Notes: a model not told the origin generated them from the sequence alone. 16,110 nt of DNA from Colivivens sp964537205 (GCA_964537205.1 CAZHZH010000064.1:1-16110), one strand, 5' to 3'; counted from the first letter of the stretch, positions 1 through 8,622 are shown. Made by a program: numbers and translations.

Positions 1-260
1 AGTATATGGTTTATACCTTCTTTTGTATAAGCGGTCAACTTTCCGCTATCGTCGAACGTGAATTTCATTTGTCCAACTTGTTGGATGAGGATCGGCTTTC
101 CTTCTTTGTCATACAATTGGGAAAAAGGCGCGATATTGTTAACTTGCTCCTCATCTATACCTTCATCGTCTTTTCCGTATTCATCAGTGCTACAAGTCGA
201 AAGGCAACACGTTGCAAAAATGACTGTGGCAGCCTTCATTACATAAATAATTGTCTTCAT
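1..260 (-). CDS. Putative lipoprotein, N-terminal part (runs off the left edge)
   Basis: Reading the minus strand from ATG at 260 gives an open frame of 86 codons that reaches base 1 without a stop, so the 3' end lies outside the window. The protein begins with a short charged start and a hydrophobic stretch, then a lipobox LSTC (Cys23). After it comes an acidic tail (STDEYGKDDEG), as in Bacteroidetes lipoproteins sent to the outer membrane. The visible mature part has a hydrophilic segment (DKEGKPILIQQVGQMKFTF) that I do not recognise. A second in-frame ATG at 239 would shorten the signal peptide to 15 residues and is also plausible. A -7 promoter box on the same strand (349-356) sits about 90 bases upstream. 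The gene is divergent from the fasciclin lipoprotein at 478. Function is unknown. Confidence 0.7.
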   Translation of the reverse strand, partial: MKTIIYVMKAATVIFATCCLSTCSTDEYGKDDEGIDEEQVNNIAPFSQLYDKEGKPILIQQVGQMKFTFDDSGKLTAYTKEGINHI

Positions 261-348
261 GCTTATTATCTTTTTATAATTGTTGTTGATAATTTCCAAT
301 CCAACACTTCTTGGTTCAGTATGAAGCAAAGAAGTTTAGAACATAGAG

Positions 349-356
349 CAAAGGTA
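349..356 (-). promoter_or_regulatory. Bacteroidetes-type -7 box for the lipoprotein at 260
   Basis: The minus strand reads TACCTTTG here, matching the Bacteroidetes -7 consensus TAnnTTTG. I see no good TTTG -33 box at the usual spacing. It would give a 5' leader of about 80 bases before ATG 260. Confidence 0.5.
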
Positions 357-408
357 AACAATAATTGCGAATATATCCCGTCCTTTTGCGTATTTTTTAC
401 TATTATTG

Positions 409-439
409 TTTGACAAATAAAATCGAATCACTAACTTTG
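409..439 (+). promoter_or_regulatory. Bacteroidetes-type promoter of the fasciclin lipoprotein gene
   Basis: A TTTG -33 box (409-412) is followed after 19 bases by TAACTTTG (432-439), matching TTTG-N19-TAnnTTTG. Transcription would start near 445, about 30 bases before ATG 478. This is the best two-box promoter match in the window. Confidence 0.7.
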
Positions 440-477
440 TACAAATAATGTCTGACTTTGAAAAAACTAATTAAGAT

Positions 478-2493
478 ATGAAGAAGGGAATAATAGCCGT
501 ACTGGCGATAATGGCCTTACTTGCAAGTTGCTCAGATGATCCTGGTGCAGAGAACTATTACACGGCCAAAGGAGATATGGCTAATACGTATCTCAGTAAC
601 AATCCAGACCTGTATGACGAATTCGTACAAATCATACAAAAGTCGAACATTGTCAGTTTTGACCTGTTAGGAACATACGGTTCATATACCGTGTTCGCCC
701 CGACCAATGATGCCGTAGATGAATATTTGGAGGGTAGGGGCATGTCGTCAATTGACGAACTTACCGCTGAAGACTGCGACACGATTGCCGCTAATCATAT
801 TATTGAGCAGTCTTACTTTACCACGGACTTCTCAGATGCGACTCTTCCAACTATGAATATGCTTGATAGGTATTTGACCATTACAGTCGATTCTGACACA
901 GTGTCTTTCCCTGGTCAAACATATATCGCATATTACATTAATCAGAGCGCAAGGATAATAATTGCGGATGACTCGGTTGAGAACGGGGTGGTGCATACAG
1001 TCGACAAGGTCATTGGCACTACATCTTCCATGTTGCCCGACTTTTTGGCCAAAGACTCGACGATCTCCCTCTTCTACAATGCCTTGCTGGTTACGCACAT
1101 GAACGACTCGATGATGAATTACATAGATGATAGCTATTATTGTAGTCCCGACTCCTTTGAAGAGGGAACGGCGGTGCTTTCAGGCTCTGGCTACTACGAC
1201 ATCGTGTCGTACATGGAGAAGCGTTACTTCTGCTACACCGGCTTCATTGAACCTAACAGTGTGTACGCCGAACATGGCATCTATACGCTTGACGACCTGC
1301 GTGCGTATGCGAAGGAAGTGTATGACGACATGTACCCGGATGATGCTGATGTGACTGATGAGACCGACCGCCGTAACTCACTCAACCGCTTTGTGTCGTA
1401 CCATTTCCTTCCATTCCGTGGCATATACAACTCACTTACGGTGGACAATGTGGCTCTCAACTGTTTTGAACGCCGTCACATAGATGTCACTGACTACTAT
1501 GAGACCATGATGCCTTATTCGTTAATGAAGGTGTCATATCCTGCAGGCTCACAGGCTGGTCGTTACGTAAATCGCCGCGGCATACAAAACCGAAGGGACG
1601 AACGCGGCGTGTTTGTGGCTGGAGCAAGAATACTATCACCGAGTGAAGCCGGCATCAACCAGATGGCGGTGAACGGAGTATACCATTATATTACAGATAT
1701 AATTGACTATGGACGAAACACTCAGGAAGTAGTCCTTAATGAACGCTTGCGCATTGACGCTTCCACGTTGTCTCCTGACTTCATGACAAGTGGGGCGCGC
1801 GGGCATTCAACAAACTGCACCAATCCTCTATACGGAATACCTAACACAAGTGCCAATACGTCTCAAAATCCGAATACATGCCTCGGTTTCAAGTCGGGTT
1901 CTATAAAGAATTTCCAATACTCTGACGTGACAACTCATCTGCACGTACGTCCGCGTTATTTGAGCTTCTGGGACTATCAAGGTGATGAGGTCATAATCAA
2001 TGGCATGTATGATGTGACGTTTAAACTTCCACCTGTGCCAGAGGGCGAGTATGAGTTCCGCGTTGGTATATGTGTCGGATTCACTCGACGTGGAATTATC
2101 CAGGTGTATCTTGATGGGGCTCCTTGTGGCATTCCTGTCGATATGCGGTTGGGGGGGGCTGATCCAAGTATAGGATGGAGGTCTGATTCCGAACTTGGCG
2201 ATGATGAGTCGATTAACGCCTACGACAGAGCGTTGCACAACCGTGGATGGATGAAAGGTCCTGGATCATATGGAGGCGCTGGTACTGACGGAATGAGTTC
2301 TCGTGATATTTTACGGACGCATGCGACTCCACTTCGTAAGATTTTCACCACATTCCACTCAGACGGGAAGACAGAACATTATGTACGAGTTCAGCAAAAA
2401 CTTGAAACTGGTGGCGAGTTCGCGTTCGATTACATAGAACTGTGTCCTCGCAGTGTTTATAACAATGAAATGTATCCGGAGGACAAATATTGA
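478..2493 (+). CDS. Fasciclin (FAS1) domain surface lipoprotein
   Basis: This 671-residue lipoprotein has a signal peptide ending in lipobox LASC (Cys18), followed by SDD, which resembles the Bacteroidetes surface-export signal. A first FAS1-like domain spans about residues 30-180 (YTVFAPTNDAV, then NHIIEQS, then GVVHTVDKVI). A second, more divergent one spans about 186-415 (SLNRFVSYHFLPFR, NGVYHYITDII). The C-terminal part, about 440-671, is a beta-rich domain (GEYEFRVGICVGFTRRG, HYVRVQQKL) that I cannot assign; it may be a ligand- or carbohydrate-binding sandwich. Such proteins are often encoded beside SusC/SusD pairs in Bacteroidetes, but no SusC/D lies here. A run of eight G (2151-2158) falls inside the C-terminal domain, and the frame is intact across it. 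FAS1 domains usually mediate adhesion; the role in this protein is not known. Confidence 0.85.
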   Translation: MKKGIIAVLAIMALLASCSDDPGAENYYTAKGDMANTYLSNNPDLYDEFVQIIQKSNIVSFDLLGTYGSYTVFAPTNDAVDEYLEGRGMSSIDELTAEDCDTIAANHIIEQSYFTTDFSDATLPTMNMLDRYLTITVDSDTVSFPGQTYIAYYINQSARIIIADDSVENGVVHTVDKVIGTTSSMLPDFLAKDSTISLFYNALLVTHMNDSMMNYIDDSYYCSPDSFEEGTAVLSGSGYYDIVSYMEKRYFCYTGFIEPNSVYAEHGIYTLDDLRAYAKEVYDDMYPDDADVTDETDRRNSLNRFVSYHFLPFRGIYNSLTVDNVALNCFERRHIDVTDYYETMMPYSLMKVSYPAGSQAGRYVNRRGIQNRRDERGVFVAGARILSPSEAGINQMAVNGVYHYITDIIDYGRNTQEVVLNERLRIDASTLSPDFMTSGARGHSTNCTNPLYGIPNTSANTSQNPNTCLGFKSGSIKNFQYSDVTTHLHVRPRYLSFWDYQGDEVIINGMYDVTFKLPPVPEGEYEFRVGICVGFTRRGIIQVYLDGAPCGIPVDMRLGGADPSIGWRSDSELGDDESINAYDRALHNRGWMKGPGSYGGAGTDGMSSRDILRTHATPLRKIFTTFHSDGKTEHYVRVQQKLETGGEFAFDYIELCPRSVYNNEMYPEDKY

Positions 2494-2499
2494 TTTAGT

Positions 2500-2532
2500 C
2501 TAAAGACGGGTAGAGTTCGTCCTGTGCTTTAG
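2500..2532 (+). terminator. Possible terminator hairpin after the fasciclin gene
   Basis: CTAAAG (2500-2505) can pair with CTTTAG (2527-2532). The stem extends inward through AC/GT (one bulged G) and GGG/CCT. A moderately T-rich stretch follows on the plus strand (2533-2545), inside the 3' end of the convergent GTPase gene. The 39-base gap between convergent genes is a natural place for a terminator, but the T-tract is poor. Confidence 0.35.
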
Positions 2533-3711
2533 TTATTTCAGTTTTATGTTCTTCAATTGTTCACGGAACGCATCGGCAAGTTTTTGTGGATTGATGTCTC
2601 CTCCAGAGCCTTGCACTATTTTCACTGCGTTGTAATAGGCATAGCCCATGCCCGATGTCAGCACGCTGGCTGTTATGGCACTGATGGTTCCGCCTATAAT
2701 GTTTCCGGCGGCGGGAATAGCCTTGATAAGTCCGCGTACTACCGCCCGTCCTGTGACAGTGGCTCCGAGTACGCCTGCCGCACTCGAAATGAGGGTGGTG
2801 ATGAATGTTTTGTCTGCGTCGATTTTCAACACCTTGCTCAGGCTGGCTATCATGCCAATCTGTATTGGAGCGAGGAGTACGGCGTCACTGAATGGAATCG
2901 GGGTCGCCCCGACGGTTGCCGCGCTTGCTGCGGCTACGGCGATAATCTTGTCTACCGCCTTCTTTGTTATTTTATCGTTTACTTTCTGTGCGGCGGCGAG
3001 CGCCGCCTTCGCTATGTCGGGTACGATTTCATAGGTGTGCTCAATGAGTTCTTCCAGTCCGAAGGCGGGAATCGTACCGATTGGTGTCTCGTAAGGCAGG
3101 GCGAGCACGCGTATGACGTTTGTCGCTGAATGACATTCATTTTTTACGAGATTGTAGAATTCGAGTTTTGTGTCTACACTCTTGGTCAGTACAACGACTA
3201 CCGGGATCTCTTTTGACAATTCATTGATAAACTCGCTTTCCGCCTTTTCCAATCGCTTGCCGTCGTTGCTGATGCAGAACCATGCAAGATGTATGAATTC
3301 TTCAGGGTTGCCAGTGCGCTTGCGCCGTTCGATTTCGGCAGTTAGTTCCTTAATGGCGTCTTTGTAGCCGACGAGTTCGAATCCTTTTGTGTCGAATATG
3401 TGAACTGGTTCGCCTGCTTTGGTATATTCCTTTATATATTGGGTGACTGGCTTGCCTACGCCTGTTTCGGCGATATTGCCTTTGAACACAGCGTTGACAA
3501 GCGTGCTTTTGCCCACTCCTGTTTTGCCTGCGACTATAATGTTGGCGTGACCTATCTTTTTTACCGCTTCATCGACTATCTTCTTGATGTCAAGCGATTT
3601 GGCATTCTTCGCAGCTTCAGTCAGATTCTGAACAGAATCGTTTTTTGTGACTTGCTTGATGCCTTTGATTATATCGAGAATGCTTCCCATATTAGTTATG
3701 TTTATGTCCAC
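2533..3711 (-). CDS. P-loop GTPase with C-terminal DUF697 membrane domain
   Basis: This 392-residue protein has a helical N-terminus (1-50) and then a TRAFAC-type GTPase domain. G1 is GKTGVGKST (62-70), a likely G2 Thr is T90 (KPVTQYIKEY) and G3 is DTKG (107-110). The expected G4 position reads VVVLTKSVD (172-180), one residue longer than the usual [NT]KxD spacing. Residues 235-365 form a helical, Ala/Gly-rich hydrophobic domain. Its GATPIPFSDAVLLAPIQIGMIASL stretch (split here as GATPIPFSDAVLL, 268-280, and APIQIGMIASL, 281-291) is typical of DUF697, the domain found in YcjF-like GTPases. It probably acts at the inner membrane. It starts 15 bases after the antiporter gene ends, so the two are probably co-transcribed. 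An alternative start is Met8 at 3690. Its substrate and partners are unknown, and a link to ion transport is only suggested by position. Confidence 0.85.
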   Translation of the reverse strand: MDINITNMGSILDIIKGIKQVTKNDSVQNLTEAAKNAKSLDIKKIVDEAVKKIGHANIIVAGKTGVGKSTLVNAVFKGNIAETGVGKPVTQYIKEYTKAGEPVHIFDTKGFELVGYKDAIKELTAEIERRKRTGNPEEFIHLAWFCISNDGKRLEKAESEFINELSKEIPVVVVLTKSVDTKLEFYNLVKNECHSATNVIRVLALPYETPIGTIPAFGLEELIEHTYEIVPDIAKAALAAAQKVNDKITKKAVDKIIAVAAASAATVGATPIPFSDAVLLAPIQIGMIASLSKVLKIDADKTFITTLISSAAGVLGATVTGRAVVRGLIKAIPAAGNIIGGTISAITASVLTSGMGYAYYNAVKIVQGSGGDINPQKLADAFREQLKNIKLK

Positions 3712-3726
3712 GTTGTGCGGACGGTG

Positions 3727-6018
3727 TTACTTGTTGTTTCCTTTATCTTTATTGTCCTTGCCAAGAAACTCTTTCAGCTTTTCTGTCTCACCTGCTACAA
3801 TTACGATGTCATCTTTCTCAAAGGTGAGACTCGGCTCAGGGTTCATTATGTAACCTCCTGCGCGTTTGATTCCCATGACGATGCATTGTGCCTTGTCGCG
3901 AATGTTCGATTCCAAAATGGTCCTGCCTACCAACGGGTTGTCACTGTCGATAGTGAATTGCTCAAGAGTGACGTATGGGTGTGTGCCTTTGTTGGTTTCG
4001 GGACTGACTTTGCTGGTTTCGATCATGTTCTTGAACTTGTCGATTTGCTCGTCTGTTCCAGCAACAACAATCTGGTCGCCAGGATACACGTGGTTGTTGC
4101 CACCTGGTATGTTGGTGAATACGCCTCCGCGAATAATCCGTACGATGCTTGCGCCTGAATTTTTGCGTATGCCGAGTTGGCTGAGCGTCTTTCCCGCAAA
4201 GGATGAGTCTGCCGGGACGGTGAAGTCGGATATGTGTATGTCGAGTGGAAGCAGGCTGTTTTCGAATTCACGTCCGATAGGGCGTTTCTTCTTTGCCGAT
4301 TCTTCGCGTGCGGTAAGATTCTGGTTAAATTGGTCTTCCAGGCCTTTCGACTGCCGCTTTACAAACCTTGAGAACATAATGATTGACGCTATCAGGATTG
4401 ATACTGCGACTATCATGCCCGATGTCAGGGTGAAGATGTTTGTGATGGCATAAGATACGATGAAAATACCTGCGATGATACGGATGAAATTTAGTCCGAA
4501 GAGCCACGCTTTCTGTGCGTTGCTTGAATTCCACAATTCGCGAGCTTCCTTTGTCATCCTGTATTTCGACATTACGTTGTAAATGAATGGCGATGTGATT
4601 GACAGCAGGATGATCAATGACAGAGCCTTCATGATGAACAGCGATGTGTCTGACGAGAAAAGCCGCTGAAGCAGTTCGGTGTGTGACGTAATGAATGGAT
4701 GGATATAGCGGAAGTACACGATGAATATGAACACTATGATGATGCCCGAAACGACTACAGATGAGGCCACCTTGCGTATGTATGTGTTCCACAGGCTGTC
4801 GTGGCTGATAGTGTTACGACGTGTGGAGTAGTTATCGATGAAAAGCTTTATTCCTGGACTAAGGTGCTTGTTGAGGAATTTCTCGGCTGGTCCCGACAAC
4901 TGCATGATGAAAGGTGTGAGGAAGGTGGTAATGACACTGACTGCGACGACTATGGGATAGAGTGACGGGTCGGTCACTCCCGCCGACTGGCCGAAGTTGG
5001 CTATGATAAACGCGAACTCTCCGATTTGAACCAAACAAAAACCGGTCTGCAAACTGACTCGTAGTGACTGGCCTGAAAGCAGTGTGCCCAACGATGCGAA
5101 TATTATTTGTCCGATGATGACTGTTATTGTAATGATCACTATAGGGAACCAATAGTCAAGCAGTAGTTGCGGATTGATCATCATGCCTACCGACACGAAG
5201 AATATTGAACCGAACATGTTCTTGATTGGAAGCACGAGCCGCTCTATGTGTTCCGCCTCGATGGTTTCAGCGAGTATCGACCCCATGACGAACGCTCCGA
5301 GGGCTGAGCTGAATCCGGCTTCCATTGCCAGCAACACCATGCCAAGGCACAGTCCGATAGTGAAGATGGTCAGCGTTTCGTCGTTGAGTTGTTTTTGGAA
5401 TTTCTTGAGGAAGGTTGGAATGATCGCTATACCTATTACGAACCATAAGATGAGGTAAGCCACGAGTTTGCCGATTTCAAGCAACAGCTGCTCGCCTTCG
5501 AACTGTTTCTTGACGGCGATTGACGACAGTAACACCATTAGGACTACGGCAAACAGGTCTTCAACGATAAGAATGCCAAACGCCACCTTTGCGAACTTAT
5601 GGCTGCCAAGGTTCATGTCTTCTATTGCCTTGAACACAATTGTGGTTGAAGACATACAGAGCATGCCGCCGAGGAAGAGTGAGTTTATTTCATCCCATCC
5701 AAGCAAGCGGCCGACAATGAATCCGGTTGACATCATGCCGACTACGATGGTGCCTGCGGCAATTAGGGCGGTGCTGCCCATTTGCAGCAATTTCTTGAAA
5801 CTGAATTCCAGTCCCATGGAGAACAAAAGGAACAAGACTCCGATTTCGCCCCATGTGTCCACGCTTGAGGTGTCGTTGATCCATGAAGAGCCGAACATGT
5901 GTGGTCCGGCAATCATTCCGGCCACGATGTATCCCAGTACAACCGGTTGCTTGAAAATCTTAAACAGCAGGCTTGTTATGCCGGCGGTAAGCATTATTAT
6001 ACAAAGATCGTGTATCAT
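3727..6018 (-). CDS. CPA2-family cation:proton antiporter with two RCK_C (TrkA-C) domains
   Basis: This 763-residue membrane protein belongs to the monovalent cation:proton antiporter-2 (Kef/NapA-like) family. Residues 1-375 form the exchanger domain, with about 12 hydrophobic segments and conserved patches FSMGLEFS (66-73), SSTTIVFKAIED (123-134), the acidic pair in VEDLFAV (E153, D154) and GEFAFIIANFGQ (333-344). About four further membrane segments lie at 418-437, 460-481, 505-526 and 532-552. Two cytosolic RCK_C-like domains follow (about 592-668 and 684-753), each ending in a GD/DD-IVVAG strand. The nucleotide-binding Rossmann domain (RCK_N) of E. coli KefB/C is absent. The substrate, K+ or Na+ exchanged for H+, cannot be told from sequence. 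RCK_C domains usually bind small regulatory ligands. The start ATG overlaps the symporter stop by 4 bases (6015-6018), implying translational coupling. Confidence 0.9.
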   Translation of the reverse strand: MIHDLCIIMLTAGITSLLFKIFKQPVVLGYIVAGMIAGPHMFGSSWINDTSSVDTWGEIGVLFLLFSMGLEFSFKKLLQMGSTALIAAGTIVVGMMSTGFIVGRLLGWDEINSLFLGGMLCMSSTTIVFKAIEDMNLGSHKFAKVAFGILIVEDLFAVVLMVLLSSIAVKKQFEGEQLLLEIGKLVAYLILWFVIGIAIIPTFLKKFQKQLNDETLTIFTIGLCLGMVLLAMEAGFSSALGAFVMGSILAETIEAEHIERLVLPIKNMFGSIFFVSVGMMINPQLLLDYWFPIVIITITVIIGQIIFASLGTLLSGQSLRVSLQTGFCLVQIGEFAFIIANFGQSAGVTDPSLYPIVVAVSVITTFLTPFIMQLSGPAEKFLNKHLSPGIKLFIDNYSTRRNTISHDSLWNTYIRKVASSVVVSGIIIVFIFIVYFRYIHPFITSHTELLQRLFSSDTSLFIMKALSLIILLSITSPFIYNVMSKYRMTKEARELWNSSNAQKAWLFGLNFIRIIAGIFIVSYAITNIFTLTSGMIVAVSILIASIIMFSRFVKRQSKGLEDQFNQNLTAREESAKKKRPIGREFENSLLPLDIHISDFTVPADSSFAGKTLSQLGIRKNSGASIVRIIRGGVFTNIPGGNNHVYPGDQIVVAGTDEQIDKFKNMIETSKVSPETNKGTHPYVTLEQFTIDSDNPLVGRTILESNIRDKAQCIVMGIKRAGGYIMNPEPSLTFEKDDIVIVAGETEKLKEFLGKDNKDKGNNK

Positions 6019-7382
6019 GCATTATCATTTAAATGGTTTTCCCATAAATAGTATTGTGTCTCTTTGGCGCAAACTCCCGATAGCAAAAGCAGTGAAATCA
6101 GGTTCGGTATTGCCATGAGGGCGTTCATCAGGTCGGCGATGTCCCAAACAAGTCCGAGTCCCATTGTGGAACCCACCACAAGCATGAGTATCCATACGAC
6201 CCGATAGCAGAAGATGGTGCGCCGTCCGCCTAAGTATTCAATCGCGCGTTCTGCATAGTAGCTCCAACCCAATATGGTTGAGAAGGCGAAGGTAATGATT
6301 CCGAAGGTAAGTATTGGCGTGCCGATGTAGGGTATCATGCCGAATGCCTCCTTTGTCAGCATTCCTCCATCTGAACGGTCGATGTGCGGATAGGCGAGTA
6401 TGCTTGTAACCACCACTAACCCTGTTATGGCGCATATAACGACAGTATCCCAAAAGGTGCCTGTTGATGATACAAGGGCCTGGCGGACGGGATTCTTTGT
6501 CTGTGCCGCTGCGGCTACAATAGGGGCGGAACCCATTCCCGACTCATTGGAGAACAATCCACGGGCGATACCATAGCGTGCGGCCATCATGATGACTGTG
6601 CCGGTAGTGCCTCCCCCGACTGCCTTGATTGAGAATGCCTCGCCGACAATCAAGCGTATAGCGTCGAATATGTAGGCGTGGTTGACGCACAGTATGTATA
6701 TGCATCCTGCTACATAGAATATTGCCATGAACGGAACAAGCGTCGTGCAGCATTTTGATATGCTCTTTACGCCTCCGATAATGACAAATCCCACTATTGC
6801 GGCAAGAATGAAGCCTACAATCACTTTTGTCACCCCGGGGTCGCAAAAACCGGAGCAGACAAGGCTCAGGTTCTCGGAAATGGCGTTTGCCTGTACGGTG
6901 TTTCCTATTCCGAATGCCGCTAACGATGTGAATATGCAGAATATGACGGCGAGCCATTTCATGTGCAGTCCGCGTTCGAGTGCGTACATCGGCCCTCCAA
7001 GCATTTTACCGTTTGCGTTCTTCACACGGTATTTTATTGCGAGAAGTCCCTCGGCGTATTTTGTGGCTATGCCGAACACTCCTGTCAGCCAGCACCAGAG
7101 CACTGCCCCTGGTCCGCCAAGTGAGATCGCAGTAGCCACACCTATTATATTACCTGTGCCGATTGTGGCGGCCAATGATGTGGCAAGTGCGCCAAACTGG
7201 CTCACGTCTCCTGTAGCGTTCTTGTCCTTGGATACGGAGAGCCTTATTCCATCAAATATCTTACGCTGCGGGCATTTCAACCTGACAGTCAAAAATATGT
7301 GGGTACCCAAAAGTAGGATTATCATGGGCCACCCCCACATAAAGTTGTCCAACGTGCTTATTATGTTTTGAAATGCTTCCAT
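6015..7382 (-). CDS. Alanine/glycine:cation symporter (AGCS family)
   Basis: This 455-residue integral membrane protein takes up alanine or glycine with Na+ (or H+) across the inner membrane. It has the family's length and hydrophobic pattern, with signature stretches GTGNIIGVATA (75-85), GGPGAVLWCWLTGVFG (89-104) and NESGMGSAPIVAAAAQT (279-295). The start MEAFQNIISTLDNFMWG fits homologues, which begin with a short amphipathic segment before the first helix. It is followed by the CPA2 antiporter with a 4-base overlap. One transporter uses the cation gradient and the other sets it, so co-regulation would make sense; this is inference. The gap to prfA upstream is 80 bases and shows no clear promoter. 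Exact amino-acid specificity is not predictable here. Confidence 0.93.
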   Translation of the reverse strand: MEAFQNIISTLDNFMWGWPMIILLLGTHIFLTVRLKCPQRKIFDGIRLSVSKDKNATGDVSQFGALATSLAATIGTGNIIGVATAISLGGPGAVLWCWLTGVFGIATKYAEGLLAIKYRVKNANGKMLGGPMYALERGLHMKWLAVIFCIFTSLAAFGIGNTVQANAISENLSLVCSGFCDPGVTKVIVGFILAAIVGFVIIGGVKSISKCCTTLVPFMAIFYVAGCIYILCVNHAYIFDAIRLIVGEAFSIKAVGGGTTGTVIMMAARYGIARGLFSNESGMGSAPIVAAAAQTKNPVRQALVSSTGTFWDTVVICAITGLVVVTSILAYPHIDRSDGGMLTKEAFGMIPYIGTPILTFGIITFAFSTILGWSYYAERAIEYLGGRRTIFCYRVVWILMLVVGSTMGLGLVWDIADLMNALMAIPNLISLLLLSGVCAKETQYYLWENHLNDNA

Positions 7383-7411
7383 ATGTCTGTGTTACGGTTC
7401 GGTTATGGTCA

Positions 7412-7463
7412 GGCTTCCGCCTAAACGCGGTTATGTGTTGTCATTCAGGTAAGGCGGAGAGCC
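7412..7463 (-). other. Inverted repeat at the prfA stop codon
   Basis: GGCTTCCGCC (7412-7421) and GGCGGAGAGCC (7453-7463) can form a 10-bp stem with one bulged base and a loop of about 31 bases. The distal arm reaches into the prfA stop codon (7463-7465). No T-run follows on the minus strand, so it is not a standard intrinsic terminator. It could be a processing or mRNA-stability structure between prfA and the symporter gene. Confidence 0.4.
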
Positions 7464-8572
7464 TACAATTCCGCGTCTTTCAGGCGTTCTGCGTTCTCTG
7501 CCACAATGAGATGGTCTATGCAGTCTTGTATGTCACCGTCCATGAAGGCGGCGAGATTGTATATGGTGTAGTTGATCCTATGGTCTGTGACTCGCCCTTG
7601 CGGGTAGTTGTATGTCCTGATTTTAGCTGAGCGGTCGCCGGTGCTGACCATGGTCTTGCGCCGGCTCGCAATATCGTCGATGTATTTTTGATGTTCGCGG
7701 TCGTAGATAAAGGTACGCAGGCGTGCCAGCGCTCTTTCCTTGTTCTTCGGTTGGTCGCGTGTCTCCGTACACTCCACGAGTATTTCTTCCTCAACGCCCG
7801 TATTGGGATTGCGCCACATGTAACGTGCGCGTACACCCGATTCTACTTTGTTCACATTTTGTCCGCCGGCTCCTTGACTGCGGAAGGTGTCCCATTTTAC
7901 AGCGCCTTCATTGATTTCCACATCGAACGGCTCCGCTTCGGGCAATACGGCGACTGTGGCGGCGCTTGTATGTACACGTCCTTGGGTCTCTGTCGCAGGT
8001 ACGCGTTGGACTCTGTGTACTCCCGACTCGTATTTCAGAATGCCATAAACTCCCTCACCTGTCACGTTGAAGATAATTTCCTTGTAGCCTCCGGCGGCTC
8101 CTTCTGTAAAACTCGACACTGTGATTTTCCAACCTTTAGACTCACAGTATTTTGTGTACATGCGAAACAGGTCGCCGGCAAATAATGCCGCTTCGTCACC
8201 ACCTGTGCCTCCGCGGATCTCCATCACCACATTCTTGCCGTCCTCAGGGTCGGTCGGAACAAGCAGGAGTTTGATTTGTTCCTCCAACTCCGGAATGCGC
8301 TTCTCTGCATTAGCGAGTTCCTCCCGTGCCATCTCTTTCATTTCCGGATCGTCGTCCGACGAAATAATGTCACGGGCCTCGTTCGCGTTCTGTAAGCACG
8401 ACATGTATTCCTTGCGCGCATCCATCAACTCTTTCAGCTTTTTGTATTCCTTTGTGAGCTTGACGTAACGTTTCTGGTCGGCTATGACGTTCGGGTCGGT
8501 TATCAAGGTGGAAATTTCCTCGAACCGGCTTACGAGTCCTTCAAGTTTGTCAAGTATGTTGTTCTCTGCCAT
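7463..8572 (-). CDS. prfA: Peptide chain release factor 1
   Basis: RF1 recognises UAA and UAG in the ribosomal A site and triggers hydrolysis of peptidyl-tRNA. The 369-residue length is normal. The stop-codon-reading tripeptide is PAT (192-194, in RVPATETQGRVHTSAATVAV); RF2 would have SPF there. The catalytic loop is GAGGQNVNKVESG, with GGQ at 236-238. The N-terminal helical domain (1-105) and the motif STGDRSAKIRTYNYPQGRVT (in the last third) also fit RF1. The glutamine of GGQ is normally methylated by PrmC, which is not encoded here. The gene lies 50 bases downstream of purM and is probably co-transcribed with it. There is no sign of the in-frame UGA frameshift site that RF2 genes carry. 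Confidence 0.97.
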   Translation of the reverse strand: MAENNILDKLEGLVSRFEEISTLITDPNVIADQKRYVKLTKEYKKLKELMDARKEYMSCLQNANEARDIISSDDDPEMKEMAREELANAEKRIPELEEQIKLLLVPTDPEDGKNVVMEIRGGTGGDEAALFAGDLFRMYTKYCESKGWKITVSSFTEGAAGGYKEIIFNVTGEGVYGILKYESGVHRVQRVPATETQGRVHTSAATVAVLPEAEPFDVEINEGAVKWDTFRSQGAGGQNVNKVESGVRARYMWRNPNTGVEEEILVECTETRDQPKNKERALARLRTFIYDREHQKYIDDIASRRKTMVSTGDRSAKIRTYNYPQGRVTDHRINYTIYNLAAFMDGDIQDCIDHLIVAENAERLKDAEL

Positions 8573-8622
8573 AATAATCGTTTAATGAACATTGCGGTTG
8601 TCTTGTCCGGCGAGCTTTAGGC

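Noticed and set aside
6..413. Plus-strand open frame of 135 codons at the left end
   Set aside because: It covers the minus-strand lipoprotein start, which has a signal peptide, lipobox and promoter, and its own translation has no recognisable domain. It also runs through the divergent promoter region.
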